Below are positions 14,413 through 22,321 of a DNA stretch of 46,668 nucleotides, in pieces. Position 1 is the first letter of the stretch, and each line of letters opens with the position of its first letter. The position numbers and the translations under genes are program-made. The notes beneath the pieces are model-generated. The model had not been told where the DNA came from, searched no databases, and saw only the letters and a list, made by a program, of their open reading frames with translations. The stretch is from Akkermansia muciniphila (GTDB lineage Bacteria; Verrucomicrobiota; Verrucomicrobiia; Limisphaerales; SXTU01): contig CAMBZO010000001.1 of assembly GCA_945872195.1 (NCBI GenBank), forward strand, positions 1-46,668, given 5' to 3'.

Positions 14413-15842
14413 TGGACCCGCGCCCGCTCAAGTTCATCGCCGACGCGACCGGTGGAGAAATCCACTGCGGGGCAGGGGAGACACTTGTCTCGCGTGTCTG
14501 CACGGACTCGCGGGAAGTCCAGCCCGGCGACCTCTTCATCGCCCTCGCCGGCGAGAAGTATGACGGACACAAGTTCATCGCGGAAGTCGCAGCGAAGGGA
14601 GTTGCGGCTGTGGTTGTGGAGAAAGCCCGTGCCGGCGACTTGCAGTCGCCGTCGGCACCCGTCGTCATCACCGTCGCGAACACGCGCACCGCATACGCCA
14701 AACTCGCTGCGCGCTACCGGCAGGACTTTGACATCCCCGTCATCGCCGTCGGCGGCTCGAACGGGAAGACGACGACGAAGGAATTCATCGCAGCCGTGCT
14801 GCGTGAGCGCGGCCCGGCCCTGTGGAGCGAGGCCAGTTTCAACAACGACATTGGAGTGCCGCACACCTTGCTGCGATTGGAGCAGAGGCACACCAGCGCG
14901 GTGTTGGAAGTCGGCACCAACCATCCCGGCGAACTCGCGCCGTTGGTGAAACTCATTCAGCCGCGCTTCGCCGTCATCACCAGCATCGGGCGCGAGCATC
15001 TGGAATTCTTCGGCGACGTGAGTGGCGTCGCGCAGGAGGAAGGCTGGCTGGCCGAGCTGTTGCCGGCGAACGGGATTCTCTTTGTGAACGGTGATTGCCC
15101 GGAGACGGAAGCGGTTGCGCGGCGCACGCAGGCGCGTGTGGTGCGCGTGGGATTTGGACCGCGCAACGACTGGCGCGCGACCGACGTGCGCTACGATGAA
15201 CGCGGGCAAACCTTCCAAGTCTCCAGCCCCCTCGCAGCCAGTTCCGGCGCGTATCGCATCGGGCTGCTGGGACGGCATCAAGTTTTAAACGCTCTGCTCG
15301 CTGGGGCTGTGGGAACCGAGGTTGGTTTGACCAGCGATCAAGTCAGGCGCGCTTTGGCGGGATGCACCCCGCCAAAGATGCGCCTGCAACTTTGGGAGGC
15401 AAACGGCGTGCGCGTGCTCGACGACGCCTACAACGCCAACGCGGACTCGATGATCGCCGCGCTACAAACACTGCACGACCTGCCATGCGCGGGCCGCCGC
15501 GTGGCGGTGCTCGGCGACATGGCGGAACTCGGCGCGCACAGCATCGCGGCGCATGTCGAGGTCGGGCGGCGGGCGGCGGAGTTGGGCGTGAACCGGCTCT
15601 TCGCCGTGGGCAAGATGGCGGGCCATCTGGCCGGCGCGGCGCGGGCCGCCGGCTTGAGCGCGGTCACGGAAATCGCCGAGGTCTTGAGCGCGGGCGAGAC
15701 CGTGCGCCGCGAGTTGATGCCCGGCGATGTGGTTCTGCTGAAGGCTTCGCGGTCCGCGCGGCTGGAGCGCGTGGGCGAGGTAATTCGTAACGGAACCGGC
15801 GCGGGCGGCAGGTTGAATCCCCTCGCCGCCCCAGTGAACTGA
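14412..15842 (+). CDS. murF: UDP-MurNAc-tripeptide D-Ala-D-Ala ligase
   Basis: A 476-residue MurF that adds D-Ala-D-Ala to UDP-MurNAc-tripeptide. It has VCTDSREVQPGDLFIALAG, the P-loop GSNGKTT at 115-121, EVGTNHPGELAPL, the NALLAGAVGTEVGLT block and VLDDAYNANADSM. The start overlaps the murE stop (TAATG), so translation is coupled. Residues about 73-82 (RAGDLQSPSA) are encoded by a hairpin repeat at 14629-14658 that resembles one arm of the inverted repeat at 42163-42232. The reading frame and flanking fold are intact, so the repeat sits in a tolerated surface loop of the N-terminal domain. D-Ala-D-Ala is supplied by Ddl encoded later in the run. Confidence 0.96.
   Translation: MDPRPLKFIADATGGEIHCGAGETLVSRVCTDSREVQPGDLFIALAGEKYDGHKFIAEVAAKGVAAVVVEKARAGDLQSPSAPVVITVANTRTAYAKLAARYRQDFDIPVIAVGGSNGKTTTKEFIAAVLRERGPALWSEASFNNDIGVPHTLLRLEQRHTSAVLEVGTNHPGELAPLVKLIQPRFAVITSIGREHLEFFGDVSGVAQEEGWLAELLPANGILFVNGDCPETEAVARRTQARVVRVGFGPRNDWRATDVRYDERGQTFQVSSPLAASSGAYRIGLLGRHQVLNALLAGAVGTEVGLTSDQVRRALAGCTPPKMRLQLWEANGVRVLDDAYNANADSMIAALQTLHDLPCAGRRVAVLGDMAELGAHSIAAHVEVGRRAAELGVNRLFAVGKMAGHLAGAARAAGLSAVTEIAEVLSAGETVRRELMPGDVVLLKASRSARLERVGEVIRNGTGAGGRLNPLAAPVN
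14629..14658. repeat. Hairpin repeat inside murF
   Basis: GTGCCGGCGACT (14629-14640) faces AGTCGCC-GTCGGCAC (14644-14658) around TGC, giving an imperfect hairpin. The word GTGCCGGCG(A/G)CTTGCAGTCG is shared with 42163-42184. It is in frame with murF. Confidence 0.7.
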
Positions 15843-15848
15843 ACTGCC

Positions 15849-16010
15849 ATGAGTGCCAAATCAGACCGACAACAGCAGCGCACGGCGAAGAAGCTGGCGC
15901 AGGAATTGAAGGCCAACGTGCGGGTGCCGGGCTTCCTTGGCCGGCTGTGCCGATGGGAAAAGCTGCGCCACCGCGACGGGCTGTTCACCTTGCAACACAG
16001 ACACGATTGA
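15849..16010 (+). CDS. Possible 53-residue small basic protein
   Basis: An ATG six bases after the murF stop opens a 53-residue frame: MSAKSDRQQQRTAKKLAQEL, then a basic KANVRVPGFLGRLCRWEKLR and a short tail. The N-terminal half is predicted to be a charged helix. Strong start position and helix-like composition suggest a real small gene, but no family is recognised. It is followed by a repeat-rich gap before mraY. Confidence 0.4.
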   Translation: MSAKSDRQQQRTAKKLAQELKANVRVPGFLGRLCRWEKLRHRDGLFTLQHRHD

Positions 16011-16023
16011 AGATGGAGACCGA

Positions 16024-16103
16024 GAGCAAGATTAGGCTCAAGATTACGAGCACGAGCCGAGTTGGCCGTCCTGCTCCTAATCCAGATCCTGCTTCTAATG
16101 CTC
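16024..16103. repeat. Imperfect inverted low-complexity repeat before mraY
   Basis: GAGCAAGATTAGGCTCAAGA (from 16024) followed by TTACGAGCACGAGC faces GCTCCTAATCCAGATCCTGC (from 16073) and TTCTAATGCTC. Each arm repeats the word GAGCA(A)GATTA or its complement, and the arms are imperfect inverted copies separated by 15 bases. It fills the gap before mraY. Confidence 0.65.
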
Positions 16104-16123
16104 ACTCTGTCCCCGAATGACCG

Positions 16124-17281
16124 ATGATTTTCTACCTCAGTCAATGGCTCCAAGAGCAAGCTGCTGGAACCGCGTGGGCCGACCCGCTGTCGGCGCTGCG
16201 GGTGTTCCGCTACATCACGGTGCGGACTGCGGGTGCTGCCATCTCGGCCTTGATTTTGAGCCTGTGGCTGGGGCCGTTGGTCATTGCATGGCTCAAGGGA
16301 CTCAAGTTCGGCCAGGAGTATCTGGACAGAGCGCAGGAGGCCGGCACGATGGACAACCAAGTCTTCACCAAGAAGGGCGTGCCGGGCATGGGCGGCATTT
16401 TGATTGTGCTGGTCGTGGACTTGACCGCGCTCATTTGGGCGCAGTGGAACGCGTTCATTGTGCTGACCCTGGTGTCACTGCTCGTGCTCGCGGCGCTGGG
16501 CTTCTACGACGACTACAAGAAACTCACCGAGCAGAAGAGCACGGGTGGGGCGACGGAAAGCTTGAAGCTGGTCGTGCAGTTTGTGCTGGCGGGCTTCATC
16601 GCGTGGACGCTCTGGCTGATGCCGGAGACGAGCAAGCTCATCAGCGAGATCCAAGTCCCGTTCTTCAAGCACGCAGTGCTGACGGACGCGGCCTGGCTGG
16701 GCGGCCTCATCACGGTCTGCGCCATCGCGGGCAGCAGCAATGCGGTCAACATCACGGACGGGCTGGACGGGTTGGCGATTGGCTGCACGCTCATTGTGAC
16801 GACGGTCTTCCTCGTGTTCACCTACATCGCGGGAAACGCGATCCTTGCTCGCTACTTGTTTGTGCCGTTCGTGCCGGGCGCCGGGGAGCTTACGGTGTTT
16901 TGCGCCGCGATGATCGGGGCAAGCCTGGGTTTCCTCTGGTTCAACTGTCATCCCGCGCAAGTCTTCATGGGCGACACGGGGTCGCTCGCGCTGGGCGGCG
17001 TGCTGGGCATCATGGCGGTGCTGATTCACCAACCGTTCGTGCTGGTGATCGCGGGTGGCGTGTTCGTGGTGGAAATCGTCTCGGTGATGATTCAGCGCTA
17101 CTGGTTCAAATACACGAGGCGCAAGTATGGCGTGGGCAACGAACGGCGTGTTTTTCTCATGGCTCCGCTGCATCACCACTTTCAGAAACTCGGCTGGTAT
17201 GAGTCACAGGTCGTCGCCCGGTTTTACATCCTGTGCATCGTCTGCGCGGTGCTCGCGCTGGCGACGTTGAAGTTGCGTTAA
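16124..17281 (+). CDS. mraY: Phospho-N-acetylmuramoyl-pentapeptide transferase
   Basis: A 385-residue polytopic inner-membrane enzyme that moves phospho-MurNAc-pentapeptide onto undecaprenyl phosphate to make lipid I. About ten membrane helices are visible. Catalytic landmarks: KKGVPGMGGI, the Asp pair 129-130 in FYDDYKKLT, NAVNITDGLDGLAIG, HPAQVFMGDTGSLALGG, and the His triad 350-352 in MAPLHHHFQKLGW. The start at 16124 is preferred because MIFYLSQWL begins the first periplasmic segment; an ATG at 16117 is in another frame. The stop at 17281 is one base from the murD ATG. Confidence 0.97.
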   Translation: MIFYLSQWLQEQAAGTAWADPLSALRVFRYITVRTAGAAISALILSLWLGPLVIAWLKGLKFGQEYLDRAQEAGTMDNQVFTKKGVPGMGGILIVLVVDLTALIWAQWNAFIVLTLVSLLVLAALGFYDDYKKLTEQKSTGGATESLKLVVQFVLAGFIAWTLWLMPETSKLISEIQVPFFKHAVLTDAAWLGGLITVCAIAGSSNAVNITDGLDGLAIGCTLIVTTVFLVFTYIAGNAILARYLFVPFVPGAGELTVFCAAMIGASLGFLWFNCHPAQVFMGDTGSLALGGVLGIMAVLIHQPFVLVIAGGVFVVEIVSVMIQRYWFKYTRRKYGVGNERRVFLMAPLHHHFQKLGWYESQVVARFYILCIVCAVLALATLKLR

Positions 17282-17282
17282 G

Positions 17283-18761
17283 ATGTTCCGCCTCCAAGAC
17301 AAAAATGTGCTGGTCATCGGCCTCGGCCTGAGTGGGGCGGCGGCGGCGCGCCTGCTCGTCTCGCGCGGCGCGCGTGTTACCGCCATGGCCAACTCCGACA
17401 CGCCCGATCTGCGGCGCGAGGTGGAGGAATTGCGCGACCTCGGCGTGCGTGTGGAACTCGACCTGCGCCTGCCGACTGATGGCCAGTTTGATTTTGCCGT
17501 CGTCAGCCCCGGCGTTCCGATGGACTCGCTGCTTGTGAAGGAATTGCGCCAGCGCGAAATTCCCGTCATCGGCGAGCTGGAGCTTGGCTGGCAAGAGGCC
17601 GTCTGCCTCAACGTCTCTGTCACCGGCACGAACGGGAAGACCACGACGGTTGAACTCATCGAGCACGTTCTGACTCACTGTCACAAGCGCACACTGGCTG
17701 TCGGGAACATCGGCAAGCCGCTTTGCTCCGTTACAGAGGAGTCGAAGCAACTCGACTACCTCACGCTCGAAGTCAGCTCGTTCCAGTTGGAGACGATTCG
17801 CTTCTTCCGCCCCGCCGTCGCGGTGCTGCTCAATATCACGCCCGATCATTTGGATCGTCATCACACGATGGCTGACTATGCGCGCGCGAAGGCCCGCATC
17901 TTCGAGAACCAGCAGCCTTTCGACTGGGCCATCGTGCAGACGGAGGCGTTGGCGATGCTCCGCACGCAGGGCGTGGAGGTGCCCGCGAAGCTCATCACCT
18001 TCAGCGCGCAGAACCGCCGCGCGGACATCTACCTCGACCGCTCGCTCATCATCAGCAGCATCGAGGGCTGGGTCGGGCCGCTGATTGATTTGGAGAAGAC
18101 ACAGATGCGCGGTCCGCACAACGCCGAGAACGTCATGGCCGTCCTCGCGGTCGGCCACGTGCTGCGGTTGCCGTTGGAGGAAATGGTCGCGGCCATCGCG
18201 AGTTTCAAGCCGGGCGCGCACCGCTGCGAACTCATCGCCGAAATCAACGGCGTGAAATTTGTCAACGACTCGAAGGCCACGAACCTCGACGCGGTCGCGA
18301 AGGCGTTGCAAACGATGCCTGCCGCGCAGCCCGGCGAACCGAATGTCTTGCTCATCGCTGGAGGGCGCGACAAGGGCCTGGATTACCACGACCTTGGCCC
18401 GCTCTTGGCGCAGCGCGTGAAGGGCACTTTCCTGCTTGGCGAGACGCGGGAAAAACTCCGTGCCTCGTGGAGCCTCTTTACCCCTTGCACGCTCGTGGAT
18501 TCATTGCTAGAAGCGGTCCACGAAGCCGTCAGGATTGCGACCCCTGGTGACATCGTCTTGCTTTCGCCGGCCTGTTCGAGTTTCGATTTGTTCCGTGATT
18601 ACCGCCACCGGGGTGAAGTGTTTCGACAGGCAGTCGGGCAACTGAATAGCACAAGTAATGGCGGTGTCGCCGCCGACGGCCCCACAAATGGGGGTGGTCA
18701 GAAAATCGGTGAGACGGGAAATCGAGTCGCGAAACGTAACGAGAAGATTTTGCAGATTTAA
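17283..18761 (+). CDS. murD: UDP-MurNAc-L-alanine:D-glutamate ligase
   Basis: A 492-residue Mur ligase that adds D-Glu to UDP-MurNAc-L-Ala. It has an N-terminal Rossmann-like domain (VLVIGLGLSGAAAARLL), the P-loop GTNGKTT at 115-121, LEVSSFQLE, LNITPDHLDRH, VNDSKATNLDA and LLSPACSSFDLFRDYRHRGE near the end. The family core ends at about residue 455; the last 35-40 residues (TSNGGVAADGPTNGGGQKIG, then a basic tail) are an extension rich in Gly/Asn that is probably disordered. One base separates it from mraY, so cotranscription is likely. Confidence 0.96.
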   Translation: MFRLQDKNVLVIGLGLSGAAAARLLVSRGARVTAMANSDTPDLRREVEELRDLGVRVELDLRLPTDGQFDFAVVSPGVPMDSLLVKELRQREIPVIGELELGWQEAVCLNVSVTGTNGKTTTVELIEHVLTHCHKRTLAVGNIGKPLCSVTEESKQLDYLTLEVSSFQLETIRFFRPAVAVLLNITPDHLDRHHTMADYARAKARIFENQQPFDWAIVQTEALAMLRTQGVEVPAKLITFSAQNRRADIYLDRSLIISSIEGWVGPLIDLEKTQMRGPHNAENVMAVLAVGHVLRLPLEEMVAAIASFKPGAHRCELIAEINGVKFVNDSKATNLDAVAKALQTMPAAQPGEPNVLLIAGGRDKGLDYHDLGPLLAQRVKGTFLLGETREKLRASWSLFTPCTLVDSLLEAVHEAVRIATPGDIVLLSPACSSFDLFRDYRHRGEVFRQAVGQLNSTSNGGVAADGPTNGGGQKIGETGNRVAKRNEKILQI

Positions 18762-18833
18762 TCAGACAAATTTCGCCGGAGACCGGACAGCTCTGGCGAG
18801 CCAAACAACGCAGCGAACAAAGCACTAAACATC

Positions 18834-19727
18834 ATGAGCACTCCGAACCCGTTAAACTCGCAAGGCTCCCTCCTTGAGCAGAAGGCCAAGCGGAAGACAA
18901 ACCTCCCCGTCATCGTCGCCGCTTTTGTCGGCGCTCACATCGTCGTCGCTGCCGGCATACTCTTGCCGGGGTGCAAACCCGAACCTAAACCCGTGGCGAA
19001 GGCACCCGAGCCTGTGTTGCCAATCATGACGCCCGCCGATCTCGGTTCGCCGGTCGCGCCCGTGCCGGGAGGAGTCGGTGCGCCTGGAACTTTGCCGCCC
19101 ATCGGCGGCACGCCGTTGCCCTTTCCGGCACCGGGGCTTGCCCCGTTGCCAACCACGCCCACCGCGCCGCCATTGGCTCCGGTGCCCGTCGTGCCCGTCG
19201 TGCCCGTGCCTGAGCCGGCCCCTGCCGCGCCCGCGGGTGAGGCGAAGGTCCACGTCGTCGTGAAGGGCGATTCCTTCTCCACCATGGTCAAAAAATATGG
19301 CGTCGGTGTGAAGGCCATCGAAGCCGCGAACCCCGGCGTGGATTCCACCAAGCTCAAACTTGGCCAGAAGATCAACATCCCTGCTGCCGCGCCGAAGCCG
19401 GTGAAAACCAACGGGACCAAGGGCGACGCGGCAGCCGCGACCGACGCCGGCGGGACCTACACCGTCAAGTCCGGCGACAACCTTGGTAGCATCGCCAAGC
19501 TCCACGGCACTACGGTCGCCAAGCTCCGTGAGGCGAATGGCCTCAAGACCGACCAGATCAAAGTCGGACAGAAGCTCAAGGTTCCTGCGGGTGGGGTGAA
19601 GAAAAGCAACGAGCCGTCCGCAGGCGCGGTCCCAGCCCCGAAGGGGGATGCCGTGCTGGCACCGCCCCTGCCGCTGCCGTCTTCGGGCGAACCGGCCCCG
19701 GCCCCGAAGGCTCCTGGCCAGCTCTGA
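18834..19727 (+). CDS. Membrane-anchored protein with two LysM domains
   Basis: A 297-residue protein built as: cytoplasmic N-terminus (1-23), one hydrophobic segment (24-46, PVIVAAFVGAHIVVAAGI) ending LLPGC so that Cys47 might be lipidated, a Pro/Ala-rich linker (50-135), LysM 1 (about 137-182, VVKGDSFSTMVKKYGVGVKA), LysM 2 (about 209-252, YTVKSGDNLGSIAKLHGTTV), and a Pro-rich tail. LysM domains bind GlcNAc-containing glycan, so it likely tethers to septal peptidoglycan. It sits between murD and ftsW on the same strand. A catalytic domain is absent, so a scaffold or recruiter role is inferred. Whether the hydrophobic segment is cleaved as a lipoprotein signal or kept as an anchor cannot be decided. 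Confidence 0.85.
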   Translation: MSTPNPLNSQGSLLEQKAKRKTNLPVIVAAFVGAHIVVAAGILLPGCKPEPKPVAKAPEPVLPIMTPADLGSPVAPVPGGVGAPGTLPPIGGTPLPFPAPGLAPLPTTPTAPPLAPVPVVPVVPVPEPAPAAPAGEAKVHVVVKGDSFSTMVKKYGVGVKAIEAANPGVDSTKLKLGQKINIPAAAPKPVKTNGTKGDAAAATDAGGTYTVKSGDNLGSIAKLHGTTVAKLREANGLKTDQIKVGQKLKVPAGGVKKSNEPSAGAVPAPKGDAVLAPPLPLPSSGEPAPAPKAPGQL

Positions 19728-19785
19728 GCTGATTCTTCCAAAAAACCAACCACCCCAATCACCGATGCACCGGCTGACTGGCGAC

Positions 19786-19832
19786 GATGGGACGGGGGCG
19801 TGGCACCGATTGCTGCCACGATCCGTCCCGTC
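19786..19832. repeat. Long hairpin in the LysM-ftsW gap
   Basis: Arms 19786-19805 and 19814-19832 are near-perfect inverted copies (GATGGGACGG / CGTGGCA against TGCCACG / CCGTCCCGTC) with an 8-base loop and a small internal bulge. No T-tract follows, so a simple intrinsic terminator is unlikely. It may be an RNA structure or a repeat remnant. Confidence 0.6.
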
Positions 19833-19931
19833 GGTGGTCGGTGGCGCACGCGGCTGCGGAAAGTGTAAGATTAAGTGGAGAGACTGTGCCGCAGTTCGTA
19901 ATTTTACTCTCTTTCCCATTCCCTTCCTCCC

Positions 19932-21074
19932 ATGACCATCCGCCGCATCGCCTCGTTTTTCATCTTCTCCGTTGCGGCTCTGCTCGCGATCGGGTTGGTG
20001 ATGCTCTACAGCGCGAGCATGACCCAGAAGGGCGAGGCGTTCCTCATCAAGCAGGCCATCTTCGCCGCCGTTGGCATCGCGGCCTGCTTCGCCGCTGCGG
20101 CGATAGATTACCGCTGGCTGCGCAAGCTCGTCTGGCCCGGCCTCATCATTTCCTGCCTGCTGCTCGTCTGGACTTGGCGGATGGAAAAGGAAGTCAACGG
20201 GGCCACGCGTTGGATTTTTTTTGAGCAGCTCGGCGGCTTCAGCTTTCAGTCCTCCGAACTGGCGAAGATAGTCGTCGTCGCGATGCTCGCGCACTACGCC
20301 TGCCTTTACCGCGACCGGATGAAGGAGTTCAAACGCGGCATCCTCATTCCCGGTCTGCTCGCTGCCTGCCCCCTCGCGCTCGTGCTGGCAGGGAAAGATT
20401 TCGGCACGACGATGCTGCTCGGCCTGGTTGTCTTGCTCATGCTGTTCGTCGCCGGGGTGCGTCTGGGGCATCTCATCCCGCTGGGCATCGGGGCTGTCGT
20501 CTTCATCGGTGCGTTGCTGATGCGCAACGAGAACCGCAGCACCCGCATTGACGCCTGGCTGCACCCGGAAAAACACATGCGCACAGGCGCACACCAGCAA
20601 ATTCAATCCGTGTATGCGATCGGCTCGGGCGGCGTGACAGGCGTTGGCTTGGGCAGCGGCCGCCAGAAAACCGGCTTCATACCTGAGCACCACACAGACT
20701 TCATCTTCTCCATCATCGCGGAGGAATTCGGCCTCATCGCCACGCTCGGTCTGCTCGCGACCTACGGCCTGCTCTGCTGGTGCGGCCTCAGCATCGCGTG
20801 GCGCGCGAGCGACCTCTTCGGCCAACTCCTGGTCATCGGCCTCGTTTTCCTCATCGGCGTGCAAGTCTTCATCAACGTTGGCGTCGCCACGATGGTGCTG
20901 CCGAACAAAGGCCTCTCGCTGCCGTTCATCAGCTACGGAGGCTCGAACCTCGTCATGCTCCTCGCCTCAGCGGGCCTCATCCTCAGCGTTGCACGTCGCG
21001 CTACTGACAAACCGCTCGTCGTCGCCGCGCCGCTTGACGACAACCCCTTCACCGCGCTCCCGCGTCCCGCCTGA
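19932..21074 (+). CDS. ftsW: SEDS peptidoglycan glycosyltransferase FtsW
   Basis: A 380-residue SEDS-family inner-membrane protein with about ten helices that polymerises lipid II at the septum together with FtsI. Landmarks: GGFSFQSSELAKIVVV, the large periplasmic loop with GSGGVTGVGLGSGRQKTGF and PEHHTDFIFSIIAEEFGLIA, and PFISYGGSNLVMLL at the last helices. Its place next to murG in the dcw run, with an overlapping stop/start (TGATG), supports FtsW over RodA. The ATG at 19932 follows a TTCCTCCC stretch without a purine-rich ribosome site. Confidence 0.95.
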   Translation: MTIRRIASFFIFSVAALLAIGLVMLYSASMTQKGEAFLIKQAIFAAVGIAACFAAAAIDYRWLRKLVWPGLIISCLLLVWTWRMEKEVNGATRWIFFEQLGGFSFQSSELAKIVVVAMLAHYACLYRDRMKEFKRGILIPGLLAACPLALVLAGKDFGTTMLLGLVVLLMLFVAGVRLGHLIPLGIGAVVFIGALLMRNENRSTRIDAWLHPEKHMRTGAHQQIQSVYAIGSGGVTGVGLGSGRQKTGFIPEHHTDFIFSIIAEEFGLIATLGLLATYGLLCWCGLSIAWRASDLFGQLLVIGLVFLIGVQVFINVGVATMVLPNKGLSLPFISYGGSNLVMLLASAGLILSVARRATDKPLVVAAPLDDNPFTALPRPA

Positions 21075-22321
21075 TGCACCGCCCTGCGGAAAACCCACTT
21101 GTTGCCATCGCCTGCGGTGGCACGGGCGGGCATCTCTTCCCGGGGCTGGCGGTTGCCGGCGAATTGCAGCGCCGCGACTGCGATGTGCTCCTGCTCGTCT
21201 CGCCCAAGGAAGTAGACCAGCAGGCCGTGCGTGCCGCGCGCGAGCTCCAAGTCGCCACGCTTCCCGCCGTCGCGCTGCAAGACAACCCGCTCGCCTTCGC
21301 CCGCGCCTCCCTCGCCTCGTATCAAGCGGCGAAGCAACTCTTCGCCGCGCGCCCGCCCCGCGCCGTGCTCGCGATGGGTGGCTTCACCAGCGCCCCGCCC
21401 GTGCTGGCGGGAAAGAAGTTCGGCGCCAAAACTTTTCTGCACGAATCGAACACCATCCCCGGCCGCGCGAACCGCTGGCTCGCGCACATCGTGGACGAGG
21501 CGTTCGTCGGCTTTCCGCAAGCAGCGAGTCGGCTTTGGATTCAACGTCATGCCGTCACCGGGACGCCCGTGCGCGAGCAGTTCGCACCCGCCGATGCCGC
21601 GAGCTGTCGTCTGGCGCTCGGCCTCGACGCAAAGCGCCCCACGCTCGTCATCACCGGCGGCAGCCAAGGAGCGACCGGCCTGAACGACTTGGCGCTCGGC
21701 GCGCTGGCTGAACTCACCGCGCGTCATCCTGACCTCCAGTTCATCCACCTGACCGGCGCGAGCGATTTGGACCGAGCCCGTGCGGCCTACGAACAACTCG
21801 GAACTCAGAACTCAAAACTCAGAACCCGCTCCCTCGTCCAGCCCTTCCTCACCGAGATGGAACTCGCCCTCGGTGCGGCAACGCTCGTGGTCAGCCGCGC
21901 GGGCGCATCCTCGCTTGCGGAGCTCGCCGCGATCCGTGTGCCGGCCATCCTCGTGCCGCTGCCGACTTCTGCGGACGACCACCAACTCCACAACGCCCGC
22001 GCCTTCGCGGACACCGGCGCGGCGCGGCTGCTGAACCAGCGTCCCACCTCGCCCACGCAGTTCGCCGCGCTCGTCTCCGAGTTGCTCACGAACGCCCCCG
22101 CCCGAGCGCAGATGCAGACCGCGCTCGCCCAGTGGCACCAGCCCACCGCCGCAGCCGACCTCGCCAAGCGCATCCTTCGAGCGTGCGGGCTGCCTGTGAC
22201 CGCGAAGGATACCACCGAGGCTGAGTGGCAACCGCCCGCGCGCTTCGCAAAGGCCATCAAGCCCCAACCCACCGAGGTCCGTGCGGACTCAGCCAGGCCT
22301 CTTCAATCGTCAATCCCATGA
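21074..22321 (+). CDS. murG: Lipid II synthase MurG
   Basis: A 415-residue GT28 glycosyltransferase that adds GlcNAc to lipid I on the cytoplasmic membrane face. It has the N-terminal loop CGGTGGHLFPGLAVA, FLHESNTIPGRANR, the inter-domain GGSQGATGLND, and the donor-binding VVSRAGASSLAELAAI with LPTSADDHQLHNA. It is longer than usual (about 355-365) for two reasons. Residues about 241-251 (LGTQNSKLRTR) come from an in-frame repeat, and a tail of about 40 residues (ending RADSARPLQSSIP) follows the last family helix. The start shares bases with the ftsW stop (TGATG); the stop overlaps the murB ATG (ATGA). Confidence 0.95.
   Translation: MHRPAENPLVAIACGGTGGHLFPGLAVAGELQRRDCDVLLLVSPKEVDQQAVRAARELQVATLPAVALQDNPLAFARASLASYQAAKQLFAARPPRAVLAMGGFTSAPPVLAGKKFGAKTFLHESNTIPGRANRWLAHIVDEAFVGFPQAASRLWIQRHAVTGTPVREQFAPADAASCRLALGLDAKRPTLVITGGSQGATGLNDLALGALAELTARHPDLQFIHLTGASDLDRARAAYEQLGTQNSKLRTRSLVQPFLTEMELALGAATLVVSRAGASSLAELAAIRVPAILVPLPTSADDHQLHNARAFADTGAARLLNQRPTSPTQFAALVSELLTNAPARAQMQTALAQWHQPTAAADLAKRILRACGLPVTAKDTTEAEWQPPARFAKAIKPQPTEVRADSARPLQSSIP
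21795..21826. repeat. In-frame low-complexity repeat inside murG
   Basis: AACTCGGAACTCAGAACTC and AAAACTCAGAACC repeat an 8-10 base word also seen at 6926-6966. It inserts about ten residues between two secondary structure elements of MurG without breaking the frame. Confidence 0.75.

Noticed and set aside
18852..20864. 670-codon open frame on - across the LysM gene and ftsW
   Set aside because: Antisense shadow of two recognised genes; product rich in Arg/His/Glu without any family pattern.
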